From the NCBI GenBank assembly GCA_965216135.1, contig CBDCFL010000015.1, forward strand, positions 1-64,000: a stretch of 64,000 nucleotides of DNA. Direction: 5' to 3'. Below are positions 53,840-62,597 of the stretch, in pieces; the first letter of the stretch is position 1, and each line of letters begins with the position of its first letter. The DNA is from CBDCFL01 sp965216135. GTDB taxonomy: Bacteria; Pseudomonadota; Alphaproteobacteria; Rhodobacterales; Rhodobacteraceae. Under the pieces are notes generated by a model. The model was not told the origin of the DNA. It did no database searches and was given only the letters and a program-made list of their open reading frames with translations. Both the position numbers and the translations under genes were made by a program.

Positions 53840-54256
53840 TAAAATTACCCGTTTATTTGGCAGAATTACGAAAATTACATCCAAAAATACATAAACGCCG
53901 GGTGATTTCAACAGCCGATGGTGGCACTTTGGCCAAGTAAATGCGGTCACGCGTAAGCTTCGCCCAAAAAACGCCAAATGAAGCAGCCACAATGCAGGCG
54001 ATAGAGGGTGACAACCGGATAGGCACGGTTGGAACACTGGAGTCCGCCGCGAGTGATGCCAGCAATCGTTGATCCAGCTCGTCCACTAAAATTACCCGTT
54101 TATTTGGCAGAATTACGAAAATTACATCCAAAAATACATAAACGCCGGGTGATTTCAACAGCCGATGGTGGCACTTTGGCCAAGTAAATGCGGTCACGCG
54201 TAAGCTTCGCCCAAAAAACGCCAAATGAAGCAGCCACAATGCAGGCGATAGAGGGT
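53781..54256. repeat. 229-bp perfect tandem duplication
   Basis: 53781-54009 and 54028-54256 appear identical, separated by 18 bases. Each copy holds the first 20 codons of the Lrp gene, its start and the whole upstream region. The divergent promoter region of odc is therefore doubled and the second copy leaves a truncated Lrp start. Confidence 0.9.
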
Positions 54257-54279
54257 CACCCACAGGAAATGCAGGTGTC

Positions 54280-55419
54280 ATGGGACGTTCCGATCCGATC
54301 TGGTCCAAGCCGACCGATTACCTGAGGCTGTTTTCGCCTGAGGCTCCGGTTTTCTTTTTCTCTGCGTCGGTACTGCGCGACACCTATACGCGCTATGCTG
54401 TGGGGTTCCCCGGTCAGGTCACGTTTGCGGTCAAGGCCAACCCGTCAGAGGAAGTTCTGGCCAATTTGTCCGCCGCAGGTCTGACTGCATTTGATGTCGC
54501 TTCGTCCAATGAAATCGAACTGGTCCGACGCATCGCGCCCCACGCCGATCTGCATTTCAACAATCCGGTTCGCTCGCCGGCGGAAATCGCCTTTGCGGTC
54601 GGTCACGATGTCGCGTCCTATTCGGTGGACAGCGACAGCGAACTGGAAAAACTCACGGCGCAAGTGAGCCGCGACAAAGAAATCGCGGTCCGGTTCAAAT
54701 TGCCGGTCAATGGCGCCGCATACGACTTTGGCGCAAAGTTTGGGGCCGAACCCAAGCATGCGGCAGGTCTGCTCAGGCGCGTCGCGGATGCCGGATACCG
54801 GCCATCGCTGACCTTTCATCCGGGCACGCAATGCCCCGATGCCGCTGCCTGGTCCAAATACATTCGCGCGGCAGGCGAAATCGCCAGCGACGCCAATGTG
54901 CGTATTTGCCGCCTGAATACCGGTGGCGGGTTTCCATCGCACAGAATGTTAGATGAAGTCCCTGCGCTGGATGCCATATTTACCGCTATTGAAACTGCGG
55001 CAGCAGAGGCGTTCGGCCAGGAGCGCCTGGCACTTTTGTGCGAACCGGGACGCGGAATTGCGGCCGAATGCCTGACACTGGCCGTGCGCGTCAAAGCCAC
55101 ACGCGACCCCGGCACGATATTTGTGAACGACGGCGTCTATGGCGCGTTGTCGGAAAGTCTGGTGATGGGCGCAACCGATCGCGTCATTGTTGTCGCACCG
55201 GGCGGTCAGGCCCGCACAGGCACAAAACGGCCTTTCGTAGTCTTCGGGCCAACCTGCGACAGCATCGACCGCATACCACAGGATGTTATGTTGCCCGAAG
55301 CGATTCGCGAGGGGGACTATGTCCTGTTTTCCGGCATGGGTGCCTATTCTCTGGCGCTGGCAACGCGATTCAATGGCTTTGGCGATCATCAGACCATTTC
55401 AGTGCGAAACCTGAGCTAA
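54280..55419 (+). CDS. Ornithine/diaminopimelate-type PLP decarboxylase (ornithine decarboxylase)
   Basis: 379 residues of the group IV, fold III family. PLP lysine in VTFAVKANPSEEVLANL (about residue 51), glycine-rich phosphate site in ICRLNTGGGFPSHRM, CEPGRGIAAECL, and the catalytic Cys in VVFGPTCDSIDRIPQ. The length and GPTCDSID motif fit ornithine/lysine decarboxylase rather than LysA. Makes putrescine. Divergent from the Lrp gene. Confidence 0.88.
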   Translation: MGRSDPIWSKPTDYLRLFSPEAPVFFFSASVLRDTYTRYAVGFPGQVTFAVKANPSEEVLANLSAAGLTAFDVASSNEIELVRRIAPHADLHFNNPVRSPAEIAFAVGHDVASYSVDSDSELEKLTAQVSRDKEIAVRFKLPVNGAAYDFGAKFGAEPKHAAGLLRRVADAGYRPSLTFHPGTQCPDAAAWSKYIRAAGEIASDANVRICRLNTGGGFPSHRMLDEVPALDAIFTAIETAAAEAFGQERLALLCEPGRGIAAECLTLAVRVKATRDPGTIFVNDGVYGALSESLVMGATDRVIVVAPGGQARTGTKRPFVVFGPTCDSIDRIPQDVMLPEAIREGDYVLFSGMGAYSLALATRFNGFGDHQTISVRNLS

Positions 55420-55441
55420 GCGCGAACGCGCAAATACCTTG

Positions 55442-56188
55442 TCAGGATCGATCAGCTGACTGGCAAATGGCCCTGAGAATTCCGTGAAACATCTGCACAT
55501 CGGCGCGTTCCAACGGCATACGCGACCACAGATTGCGCATATTGAGCCGCATATGGTCTGCTTTTTCAGGCGGAAAGAAAAACCCTGTCTGATCAAGGTG
55601 TTGTTCGTAGTGCTCGGCCAATTTTGTGATCTCTAGCTGGGTGGCCAGCTCAGCACCCGACGGATCGGCTGGCGCGTCGCCATCGACCGCCCGTCGCCCC
55701 CATTCATAGGCGACAAGCAAGACGCATTGCGCAAGGTTCAGTGACGGAAACCCGGGGTTGGTGGGAACTGAAATTATGGTGTTCGCGAGTGCGACATCAG
55801 AATTTTCCAGGCCGGCCCTTTCGGGGCCAAACAGCACACCAATGCGCTCGCCCGCACCTGCCCTTGCGATCATCTCGCTTACCGCCGCCTCTGGCGCAAG
55901 CACCCGTTTGGTCAGGTCGCGCGGTCGGGCGGTGGTTGCATAGATATGCGTGCAATCTTCGATCGCCACCGCAAGATCGGTGCAAACCGCGGCCTCATCC
56001 AACAGCCGCCCTGCGCCACTGGCCATCGCAACCGCCTTGGGGTTCGGCCAGCCGTCGCGCGGTGCCACGATGCGCAAACGGTCCAGCCCGAAATTCGACA
56101 TTGCCCGCGCCGCCGCGCCGATGTTTTCGCCCATCTGCGGTCGAACCAGAATGATGGCAGGCTGATTGTTGCCCGCAGGCATCTGCAT
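55442..56188 (-). CDS. SpoU/TrmH-type RNA 2'-O-methyltransferase (TrmJ-like)
   Basis: About 248 residues from ATG 56188 (MQMPAGNNQPAIILVRPQMG). SPOUT knot motifs: VRPQMGENIGAAARAMSNFG, IGVLFGPERAGLENSDVALA and PTNPGFPSLNLAQCVLLVAY. The N-terminus of the TrmJ kind and the C-terminal helices (FFFPPEKADHMRLNMRNLW) match TrmJ, which methylates position 32 of tRNAs. Other SPOUT targets cannot be excluded. Confidence 0.88.
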   Translation of the reverse strand: MQMPAGNNQPAIILVRPQMGENIGAAARAMSNFGLDRLRIVAPRDGWPNPKAVAMASGAGRLLDEAAVCTDLAVAIEDCTHIYATTARPRDLTKRVLAPEAAVSEMIARAGAGERIGVLFGPERAGLENSDVALANTIISVPTNPGFPSLNLAQCVLLVAYEWGRRAVDGDAPADPSGAELATQLEITKLAEHYEQHLDQTGFFFPPEKADHMRLNMRNLWSRMPLERADVQMFHGILRAICQSADRS

Positions 56189-56255
56189 CCCCTTTGGCAC
56201 CAAGGCCGTGGTGGTGATACGATTGGCGTATCGGCAAGGCAAGGAGGCACGCGGG

Positions 56256-56585
56256 ATGGCATTCGATGAAGGTTTGGCGGCGATGATGCGCGACGATCTG
56301 GTCGATCAAACCGGGATTTCCGAAAAGAAGATGTTTGGCGGGCTATGCTTCTTGCTGAACGGCAATATGGTTTGCGGTGTTCATTCCGGCGGTGCGATGT
56401 TTCGGGTCGGCAAGGAACGCGAGCAAGAAGCGATGGCGGTCACGGGCGCGGGCCCGATGATGTTTACCGGCAAGCCAATGGGCGGCATGATCGATGTCTC
56501 AGAAGACGCCCTTGCCGACGATGACCGCCGCTCAATCTGGATGGGCTTGTCGCTGACAAATGCTGCAAGTCTGCCAGCAAAGTAG
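56256..56585 (+). CDS. TfoX N-terminal domain protein
   Basis: 109 residues from ATG 56256 (MAFDEGLAAMMRDDLVDQTG). A single TfoX-N domain: ISEKKMFGGLCFLLNGNMVC, then GGAMFRVGKEREQEAM and MFTGKPMGGMIDV. Only the N-terminal half of Sxy/TfoX is present, as in many short alphaproteobacterial proteins whose function is unknown. Divergent from the methyltransferase gene. Confidence 0.88.
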   Translation: MAFDEGLAAMMRDDLVDQTGISEKKMFGGLCFLLNGNMVCGVHSGGAMFRVGKEREQEAMAVTGAGPMMFTGKPMGGMIDVSEDALADDDRRSIWMGLSLTNAASLPAK

Positions 56586-56642
56586 CCAAGCCCGGAACTT
56601 TGGGTTATGGGGCCAATCTGAACTTGGACAGGACCGTTTGGA

Positions 56643-57260
56643 ATGGCTGAAACCGACCGCGCCCAGATCTGCGTCATCACCCCGCCAGAAATATCGCTAC
56701 AGGATTTTCCGGGTGTTTTGGCGCCGGTTATGGACGCGGTTGAGATCGCCTGTCTGCGCCTGGCCCTGTCCAGCACCGACCCCGATCACATCGCGCGCGT
56801 TGGCGATGCCTGCCGAGAGGTTGCCCATGCGCGCGACGTTGCAATTGTTATCGAAAACCACGTCTCGATGGTCACACGCCTGGGCCTGGACGGTGTGCAT
56901 CTAACGCAAGGCGGCGGGTCGGTCCGCGATGCGCGCGACAAACTGGACGGTGATGCGATCGTTGGCTCGTTTTGCGGCTCATCACGCCACAACGGTGTCA
57001 ACGCTGCCGAGGCCGGTGCCGATTACGTCAGTTTCGGCCCGCTTGGTGATATGGGCCTGGGCGATGGCAATCTGGCGGATCCGAAAATATTTTCCTGGTG
57101 GTCCGAAATGATCGTCGTCCCGGTCGTGGCAGAAGGTGGCCTGAATGCCGATTTGCTCGCCCAGTTCGCACCGATCACCGATTTCTTCGGGATCGGGCCG
57201 GAAATTTGGGCGCGCGAAGATCCCGCACAGGCGATCAAGGAATTGTCGCTGGCCTATTGA
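56643..57260 (+). CDS. Thiamine-phosphate synthase/TenI family protein
   Basis: 205 residues. TIM barrel with AIVIENHVSMVTRLGLDGVH, VGSFCGSSRHNGVNAAEAGA, DYVSFGPLGDMGLGDGNLAD and VPVVAEGGLNADLLAQFAPI. The phosphate-binding GSFC and SFGPL turns fit the ThiE/TenI fold, but the classical ThiE residues binding HMP-PP are not all evident, so TenI-like or unknown function is possible. The 3' end is repeated directly downstream. Confidence 0.8.
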   Translation: MAETDRAQICVITPPEISLQDFPGVLAPVMDAVEIACLRLALSSTDPDHIARVGDACREVAHARDVAIVIENHVSMVTRLGLDGVHLTQGGGSVRDARDKLDGDAIVGSFCGSSRHNGVNAAEAGADYVSFGPLGDMGLGDGNLADPKIFSWWSEMIVVPVVAEGGLNADLLAQFAPITDFFGIGPEIWAREDPAQAIKELSLAY

Positions 57261-57424
57261 CCATGTTGCTGTCTCGGCTGCAGGTCAGGAAATTTGCTCG
57301 CCCAGTTCGCACCGATCACCGATTTCTTCGGGATCGGGCCGGAAATTTGGGCGCGCCAGGCGATCAAGGAATTGTCGCTGGCCTATTGACCATGTTGCTG
57401 TCTCGGCTGCAGGTCAGGAAACCA
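57147..57424. repeat. Tandem repeat of the ThiE-like gene end with a 12-base gap
   Basis: The segment from about 57151 to 57288 recurs from 57289 to about 57420. The copy lacks GAAGATCCCGCA (in frame, four codons). The repeat ends at the 3' end of the acyltransferase gene. Biological tandem duplication or unmerged contig ends. Confidence 0.85.
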
Positions 57425-58250
57425 CGTTTTCGAGCAGCGCCAGCCGGTCGGCCACAATGTTCTCGCACGCCTGCGCGAGCGCCTTGCGGTCCCCATAATC
57501 GGCGACGCAAAGCGGCGGGTGATAATAGACGGTGACCACACCTTGGTTGCGGGTTGCGAGTATCTGCGCAAGGTGCCGGCCAAATGTCATATCCCCCCAC
57601 CAGCCATAAAACCGCGGATCAGCGCCTATTGGGGCCTGATAGTGCACTGCCACGGGCTGAACCCAGGTATCGTCGGCCTCTGCCGACCTGAGCGCCTCAA
57701 AGAGGGTGGATTTGAACCGCAATACGCGTTTGCCATCGGTTGACGTGCCTTCGGGAAAAAACAACAGCTTGTGGCCAAGTGCCAGTCGTCGATGCAACAG
57801 ATCGCGATGCTGACGCGCCTGCTTGGGACTGCGTTCGATAAAGACAGTTCCCGTGGCGCGGGCAAGCGTGCCGATGCCCAGCCAATTTGCAACCTCAGAT
57901 TTGGCGACAAAGTAAACCCGCTTGCGGGCGTTCAGCGCGAAAATGTCCAGCCAAGAGGAATGATTCGCGACGATCGCACCTTTTTCGCGCATCACCTTGC
58001 CGACGACGGTGAGGCGAATGCCCAGTATTCTGAGCCCGTTCCTGCACACAAACTGCACCAGATAGGGCGTCCAGGGGCGATGCTCGCCCCAAAGAGGTCG
58101 TTCAATCAGCCGCACCAGCAACAGCAGGCCCAGCGAACCGAAAACAAGCACGACAAATGGCACCATCCGCAGCACCAGGCGGCAATAGCCCATTAATCCG
58201 ATCTGCCGATATTTTGGGTAATCGTCGGCGGCATTCCACCGCGCCGTCAC
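57414..58250 (-). CDS. olsA: Lyso-ornithine lipid acyltransferase (OlsA/PlsC family)
   Basis: 278 residues from GTG 58250, whose GTGA overlaps the olsB stop. One N-terminal membrane helix (MVPFVVLVFGSLGLLLLVRL), then PlsC motifs: I GAIVANHSSWLDIFALN (HxxxxD), III LLFFPEGTSTDGKRVLRFKS. Placed directly after olsB, it should add the second acyl chain to lyso-ornithine lipid; 1-acylglycerol-3-phosphate activity is also possible. A longer frame to 58319 would run inside olsB. Confidence 0.9.
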   Translation of the reverse strand: MTARWNAADDYPKYRQIGLMGYCRLVLRMVPFVVLVFGSLGLLLLVRLIERPLWGEHRPWTPYLVQFVCRNGLRILGIRLTVVGKVMREKGAIVANHSSWLDIFALNARKRVYFVAKSEVANWLGIGTLARATGTVFIERSPKQARQHRDLLHRRLALGHKLLFFPEGTSTDGKRVLRFKSTLFEALRSAEADDTWVQPVAVHYQAPIGADPRFYGWWGDMTFGRHLAQILATRNQGVVTVYYHPPLCVADYGDRKALAQACENIVADRLALLENVVS

Positions 58251-59026
58251 CGACCGGCCTTTCGGATATAGCTTTCGCGGCTTTTGGCGTTCATCTGCGC
58301 GGTGTCCATGACAAGGCAAACATCTATGGTATTGAATTCGTGGTCAACATAGGCACCATCACCGACAAAACCGCCGAGGCGCAAGTAGGCTTTGATCAGG
58401 GCCGGGGTCAAACGCATCGCGTTGGCGCGGTCAACCTGTCCTTTTGCGACAAGGCGCATATCCAGCGCATTTGGTGGACACGCAGTCACCCGCAGATCGG
58501 GTGGGGCCAGGTGATGTTGGTGCAGATAAGCTAGCGGCGCGGCAATTGCACTGGCGTTGGTGCCGTGAAAGCTGGCGACGCCGAACATGATCTCAACGCC
58601 GCGGTCCAACACGTAGCGCGCCAGCGCGTTCCACAATACATAAATCGACGAACCGCCGCGAAGGCTGGGGTGAACGCAGGATCGACCCAATTCGAGCAGC
58701 GGGCGGCCGGAGTTGATCAACACGCCCAGGTCATATTCCGATGCCGTATAAAAACGCCCTGCCCGTTCTGCGTGTTCGCGCATCATCATCCGGTAGACGC
58801 CGACAACATGATCGCCCTTGGCCGGATCGCGGGATTTGTCGATCAGGATCAGGTGGTCGGAATGAGCATCGAATTCATCCTGTTCGACGCGATCCTGATG
58901 ATTGACCATCGGCCCGTCGCCGCCAAGTTCCTCGACAAACACCAGATAACGCAGACGCTGGGCGGCGATCAAATCGCGCGGCGTCTCGGCGAGACGAACT
59001 TCAAACTGGCTGTTTCGTGCAAGCAT
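58247..59026 (-). CDS. olsB: Ornithine N-acyltransferase OlsB
   Basis: 259 residues of the GNAT-like OlsB family: RYLVFVEELGGDGPMVNHQD, VVGVYRMMMREHAERAGRFY, LELGRSCVHPSLRGGSSIYV and GVASFHGTNASAIAAPLAYL are its conserved blocks. Transfers a 3-hydroxyacyl group from ACP to ornithine, the first step of ornithine-lipid synthesis. First gene of an olsBA operon. No phosphate box was searched for successfully upstream. Confidence 0.95.
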   Translation of the reverse strand: MLARNSQFEVRLAETPRDLIAAQRLRYLVFVEELGGDGPMVNHQDRVEQDEFDAHSDHLILIDKSRDPAKGDHVVGVYRMMMREHAERAGRFYTASEYDLGVLINSGRPLLELGRSCVHPSLRGGSSIYVLWNALARYVLDRGVEIMFGVASFHGTNASAIAAPLAYLHQHHLAPPDLRVTACPPNALDMRLVAKGQVDRANAMRLTPALIKAYLRLGGFVGDGAYVDHEFNTIDVCLVMDTAQMNAKSRESYIRKAGR

Positions 59027-59148
59027 TTCGGGCCATGTGTCATTGCACCCAAGGCTGTGCGGGTTCTACGGGCTGGCACCGGTCAATTGCAACAATTGGT
59101 ATTCGGGTGCCTTAAGACTATCGTTGTGGTTGCAATTTGTGGAAATTT

Positions 59149-59358
59149 TTATCCTAATGGACGAGTGGGTCGCCCGTCACTTGGAAAATAGGGTTCGAGA
59201 ACGATTTGTTTACCATCGATTACTACCTTTCCAGCGTGCTCGAACATAACGGTTACTTTGGAATTAATACGTGATTGAACCTGGCCAATTCCCCACTCTG
59301 GCCTGCCGGGATGCTGCACCAGCATTCCAGGTGCTAGGAACTCATTCGCGTCACTCAT
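59149..59358 (-). CDS. DUF3553 family protein
   Basis: 69 residues from ATG 59358 (MSDANEFLAPGMLVQHPGRP). The small DUF3553 domain has a CarD/SH3-like pattern, PEWGIGQVQSRINSKVTVMF with EHAGKVVIDG. A short alphaproteobacterial family of unknown function, plausibly DNA- or RNA-polymerase-associated by analogy. Divergent from chpT, 24 bases between starts. Confidence 0.88.
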   Translation of the reverse strand: MSDANEFLAPGMLVQHPGRPEWGIGQVQSRINSKVTVMFEHAGKVVIDGKQIVLEPYFPSDGRPTRPLG

Positions 59359-59382
59359 GGGCGCCACATTGCGGGAAATTAG

Positions 59383-59978
59383 ATGTCACAACACTCGCCT
59401 GACTTGACCGCCCTTATCGGGTCGAGAATTTGTCATGATCTTATCAGCCCGCTTGGCGCGATTAGCAATGGGCTGGAGCTGTTGACAATGAGCATCCAGG
59501 CGGGCCTGAGGTCGAGTTAATCACCGAAAGCGTCGAAAATGCCAATGCCCGCATTCGATTCTTTCGCATTGCTTTCGGCGCGGCCAGCGCGGGGCAGATG
59601 ATCAGCAACAGTGAAATTTGCGCAGTCCTGCGGGACATGACACATGGCGGGAAACTCAACATAGACTGGACACCCGCCGAAGATCAGGAGCGGGTACAAG
59701 TCAAGCTGGCGTTTCTGCTGATCCAGTGTTTTGAAACCGCCATGCCCTGGGGCGGGCAAATAAAGATCTCGGAGCTTGGTGGCGAATGGTCCGTCTATGG
59801 CAGCGCTGATCGCATGCAAATTCAGCCTGAGCTTTGGGAAAATTTGTCGCGCCCGGCGGGATCTGATGCGATTAACGCATCCAAGGTTCATTTTGCCCTG
59901 GCACCGATTGCTGCCACAGCCGCTGACCGCAGACTGGTTGTGGAAAGCGAGGCCACACAGGCCCGAGTTCGTTTCTAA
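59383..59978 (+). pseudogene. chpT: Histidine phosphotransferase ChpT, frameshifted
   Basis: Starts MSQHSPDLTALIGSRICHDL with the phosphorylated His in RICHDLISPLGAISNGLELL. Near 59500-59508 (CAGGCGGGCCTGAGG) one base is missing; the first frame stops at TAA 59518-59520. In the next frame the protein continues VELITESVENANARIRFFRI AFGAAS, VLRDMTHGGKLNIDWTPAED and the HATPase-like remainder to ARVRF at 59978. With one base restored the gene would have 199 codons, normal for ChpT. It relays phosphate from CckA to CtrA. A sequencing error is possible. Confidence 0.88.
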
Positions 59979-60139
59979 AGACGGGCGCAGAATATTAGCG
60001 CTGCTTACCATGGGTTTCTCGTGGCTCACGCGGCATCGCGATGATCGCGCCTGCAAGAGGGCTCGGCTTGTTCCCTACGCGTTGGCGGTCTAAGACGCGC
60101 GCGAGCCGTGCATGATCAACCACCAAGGCGTCTTGTTCC

Positions 60140-61447
60140 ATGATCCCCCGCTATTCCCGACCTGACATGGTGGCCGTTTGGGTGCCGCAGACCAAGTTTC
60201 GCATATGGTTTGAAATTGAGGCGCACGCATGTGATGCGATGGCCGATCTGGGGGTCATACCTGCAGCAAATGCTGCCGCTGTCTGGAAAGCCAAAGACAC
60301 CGAGTTCGATGTCGCGCGCATTGATGAAATTGAAGCGGTCACAAAACACGATGTGATCGCCTTTCTGACCCATCTGGCTGAGATTATCGGCAACGAGGAG
60401 GCGCGTTTCGTCCATCAGGGCATGACGTCTTCGGATGTGCTCGACACCACATTCAACATTCAGCTGGTGCGCGCCGCCGACATTTTGATTGCGGATTTGC
60501 AAGCGCTTTTGGCGGCTTTAAAGCGACGCGCCTATGAGCATAAGATGACCATCCGCATTGGCCGTTCGCACGCCATCCATGCCGAACCGACGACAATGGG
60601 GCTGACATTCGCGCGCTTTTACGCCGAGATGCAGCGCAATCTGGGCCGGATACGGGTCGCGCGCGATGAAGTGGCCACCGGCGCGATCAGCGGGGCCGTT
60701 GGCACGTTTGCCAATATTGACCCGGCCGTCGAAGCCCATGTCTGTGCGAAACTAGGTCTGTCCTGCGAACCCATCAGCACGCAAGTCATCCCGCGCGATC
60801 GCCATGCCGCCTATTTTGCAGCATTAGGCGTCGTCGCCTCTTCGATCGAAAATGTCGCGGTCGAGATCAGGCATATGCAGCGCACCGAGGTACTGGAATG
60901 CGAAGAGTTTTTTTCCGAAGGGCAAAAGGGATCGTCGGCCATGCCGCATAAGCGAAACCCGATCCTTAGCGAAAACCTGACAGGTCTGGCTCGCTTGGTG
61001 CGGATGGCCGTGGTGCCGGCGATGGAAAATGTAGCGCTGTGGCACGAACGTGATATTTCGCATTCAAGCGTAGAAAGGAACATCGGCCCCGATGCCACGA
61101 TCACGCTCGATTTCGCTCTCGCGCGGTTGACCGGCCTGATTGATACGCTTGTGGTTTACCCTGAGAATATGCTGGCAAATATGAACAAGTTCAAAGGTTT
61201 GGTCCACTCTCAGCAGGTTCTGCTGGCGCTAACCCAGAAAGGCATAAGCCGCGAGGACGCCTATCGGCTGGTGCAGCGCAACGCGATGAAAGTCTGGGAG
61301 GATGGCGCTGATTTCCTGAGCGAACTTCAGGGCGATGAAGAGGTGACTGCGGCGCTTACAGATCGCGAAATTGAGGACGAATTCGCCCTCGATTATCACA
61401 CAAAACACGTCGATACGATATTTGCCCGCGTATTTGGCGCCGATTAG
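60140..61447 (+). CDS. purB: Adenylosuccinate lyase
   Basis: 435 residues, complete. MIPRYSRPDMVAVWVPQTKF start; HQGMTSSDVLDTTFNIQLVR; GRSHAIHAEPTTMGLTFARF with the catalytic His region; and the fumarase-superfamily signature GSSAMPHKRNPILSENLTGL (about residue 272). Acts twice in purine synthesis (SAICAR and adenylosuccinate cleavage). The 160 bases upstream contain no gene. Confidence 0.98.
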   Translation: MIPRYSRPDMVAVWVPQTKFRIWFEIEAHACDAMADLGVIPAANAAAVWKAKDTEFDVARIDEIEAVTKHDVIAFLTHLAEIIGNEEARFVHQGMTSSDVLDTTFNIQLVRAADILIADLQALLAALKRRAYEHKMTIRIGRSHAIHAEPTTMGLTFARFYAEMQRNLGRIRVARDEVATGAISGAVGTFANIDPAVEAHVCAKLGLSCEPISTQVIPRDRHAAYFAALGVVASSIENVAVEIRHMQRTEVLECEEFFSEGQKGSSAMPHKRNPILSENLTGLARLVRMAVVPAMENVALWHERDISHSSVERNIGPDATITLDFALARLTGLIDTLVVYPENMLANMNKFKGLVHSQQVLLALTQKGISREDAYRLVQRNAMKVWEDGADFLSELQGDEEVTAALTDREIEDEFALDYHTKHVDTIFARVFGAD

Positions 61448-61518
61448 GCCCGGTCCGCAGCCGGTTTGAAAGGCTGCCTTAACCTCTTTTTGTCACAACG
61501 AACCGGGTTATTCCCCGG

Positions 61519-62586
61519 ATGTGGAGCGCGCTTTTGACACTGCCTTTGCCCGCCGTTCAGGATCTGTCCTGGCCCGCCGCGCCAGGCGGTGCTGCGTTGA
61601 ATAACCGGCAAAAGGCGGCGATTATCGTGCGATTGGCAATGGCCGGCGGGATCAACCTAAAAGTTTCCAATATGCCGGCCGATCTGCAAACCGACCTTGT
61701 TCACCAGATGTCGGGGCTGAAATATGTTGATCAGTCGACGATCGAGGCGGTGATTGACGAATTTTTTCTGAAATTTGATGCCGCTGATTTCTCATTCCCA
61801 CGCGAACTTGCCGAAACGCTGGGTCTGATGTCGGACCTTCTGAGCCCGGAGATCGCGGCAAGGATTCGCCGCCAGGCGGGAATCGCGGTTTCGGGCGATC
61901 CGTGGGCCAAGGTTGTCGAGGTCGAGGTCGATGCGCTAGTGCCAGTGATTGAGGCCGAAAGCTCAGAGATCGCCGCCGTCATTCTGTCTAAGCTATCGGT
62001 GGCCAAGGCAGCCGAAATTTTGGGCCGCCTGCCTGGAGAAAAGGCGCGGCGTATCGCCTATTCAATTTCCTTGACCGGCTCGATTGCGCCCCGGATCGTC
62101 GCGCGGATCGGCCAAACCCTGGCCGATCAGCTGGCGGTCAGGCCGGAACTGGCCTTCAGCGACGGGCCAGTCGAACGCGTGGGCGCGATCCTGAACATCT
62201 CACCGGCCGCGACCCGCGATGAGGTGCTTGACGGGCTGGACGAGGATGATGCGGGTTTTGCCAAAGAGGTGCGCAAATCGATCTTTACGTTCGCCGACAT
62301 ACCGGCCCGCCTGGACGCGGTGGATGTGCCCAAAGTGCTGCGCGATGTCGATCAGGTGCAGTTAATCACCGCCATGGCCGGGGCCGATGGTACCGATGAA
62401 CTGGCCCGCGATTTCATCTTGGAAAACATGTCAAAGCGCATGGCCGAGCAGCTGCGAGAGGAAATTGAGGCCATCGGCGAGGTCAAGAAAACCGATGCAG
62501 AAGCAGCTATGACAAGAGTCATTATTGCCATTCGCGATCTCGAAGCCGCGGGCGAGGTCAAGCTGAGCATGACAGAGTTCGAATAG
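61519..62586 (+). CDS. fliG: Flagellar motor switch protein FliG
   Basis: 355 residues. FliG N, middle and C domains in order: NNRQKAAIIVRLAMAGGINL, AAVILSKLSVAKAAEILGRL (the EHPQ-equivalent armadillo region) and C-terminal charged helix FTFADIPARLDAVDVPKVLR, AEQLREEIEAIGEVKKTDAE, where torque-helix charges are present. Part of the rotor beneath the MS ring. Lone gene, not in a flagellar operon here; intact. Confidence 0.9.
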   Translation: MWSALLTLPLPAVQDLSWPAAPGGAALNNRQKAAIIVRLAMAGGINLKVSNMPADLQTDLVHQMSGLKYVDQSTIEAVIDEFFLKFDAADFSFPRELAETLGLMSDLLSPEIAARIRRQAGIAVSGDPWAKVVEVEVDALVPVIEAESSEIAAVILSKLSVAKAAEILGRLPGEKARRIAYSISLTGSIAPRIVARIGQTLADQLAVRPELAFSDGPVERVGAILNISPAATRDEVLDGLDEDDAGFAKEVRKSIFTFADIPARLDAVDVPKVLRDVDQVQLITAMAGADGTDELARDFILENMSKRMAEQLREEIEAIGEVKKTDAEAAMTRVIIAIRDLEAAGEVKLSMTEFE

Positions 62587-62597
62587 CCGCGTGTGTC

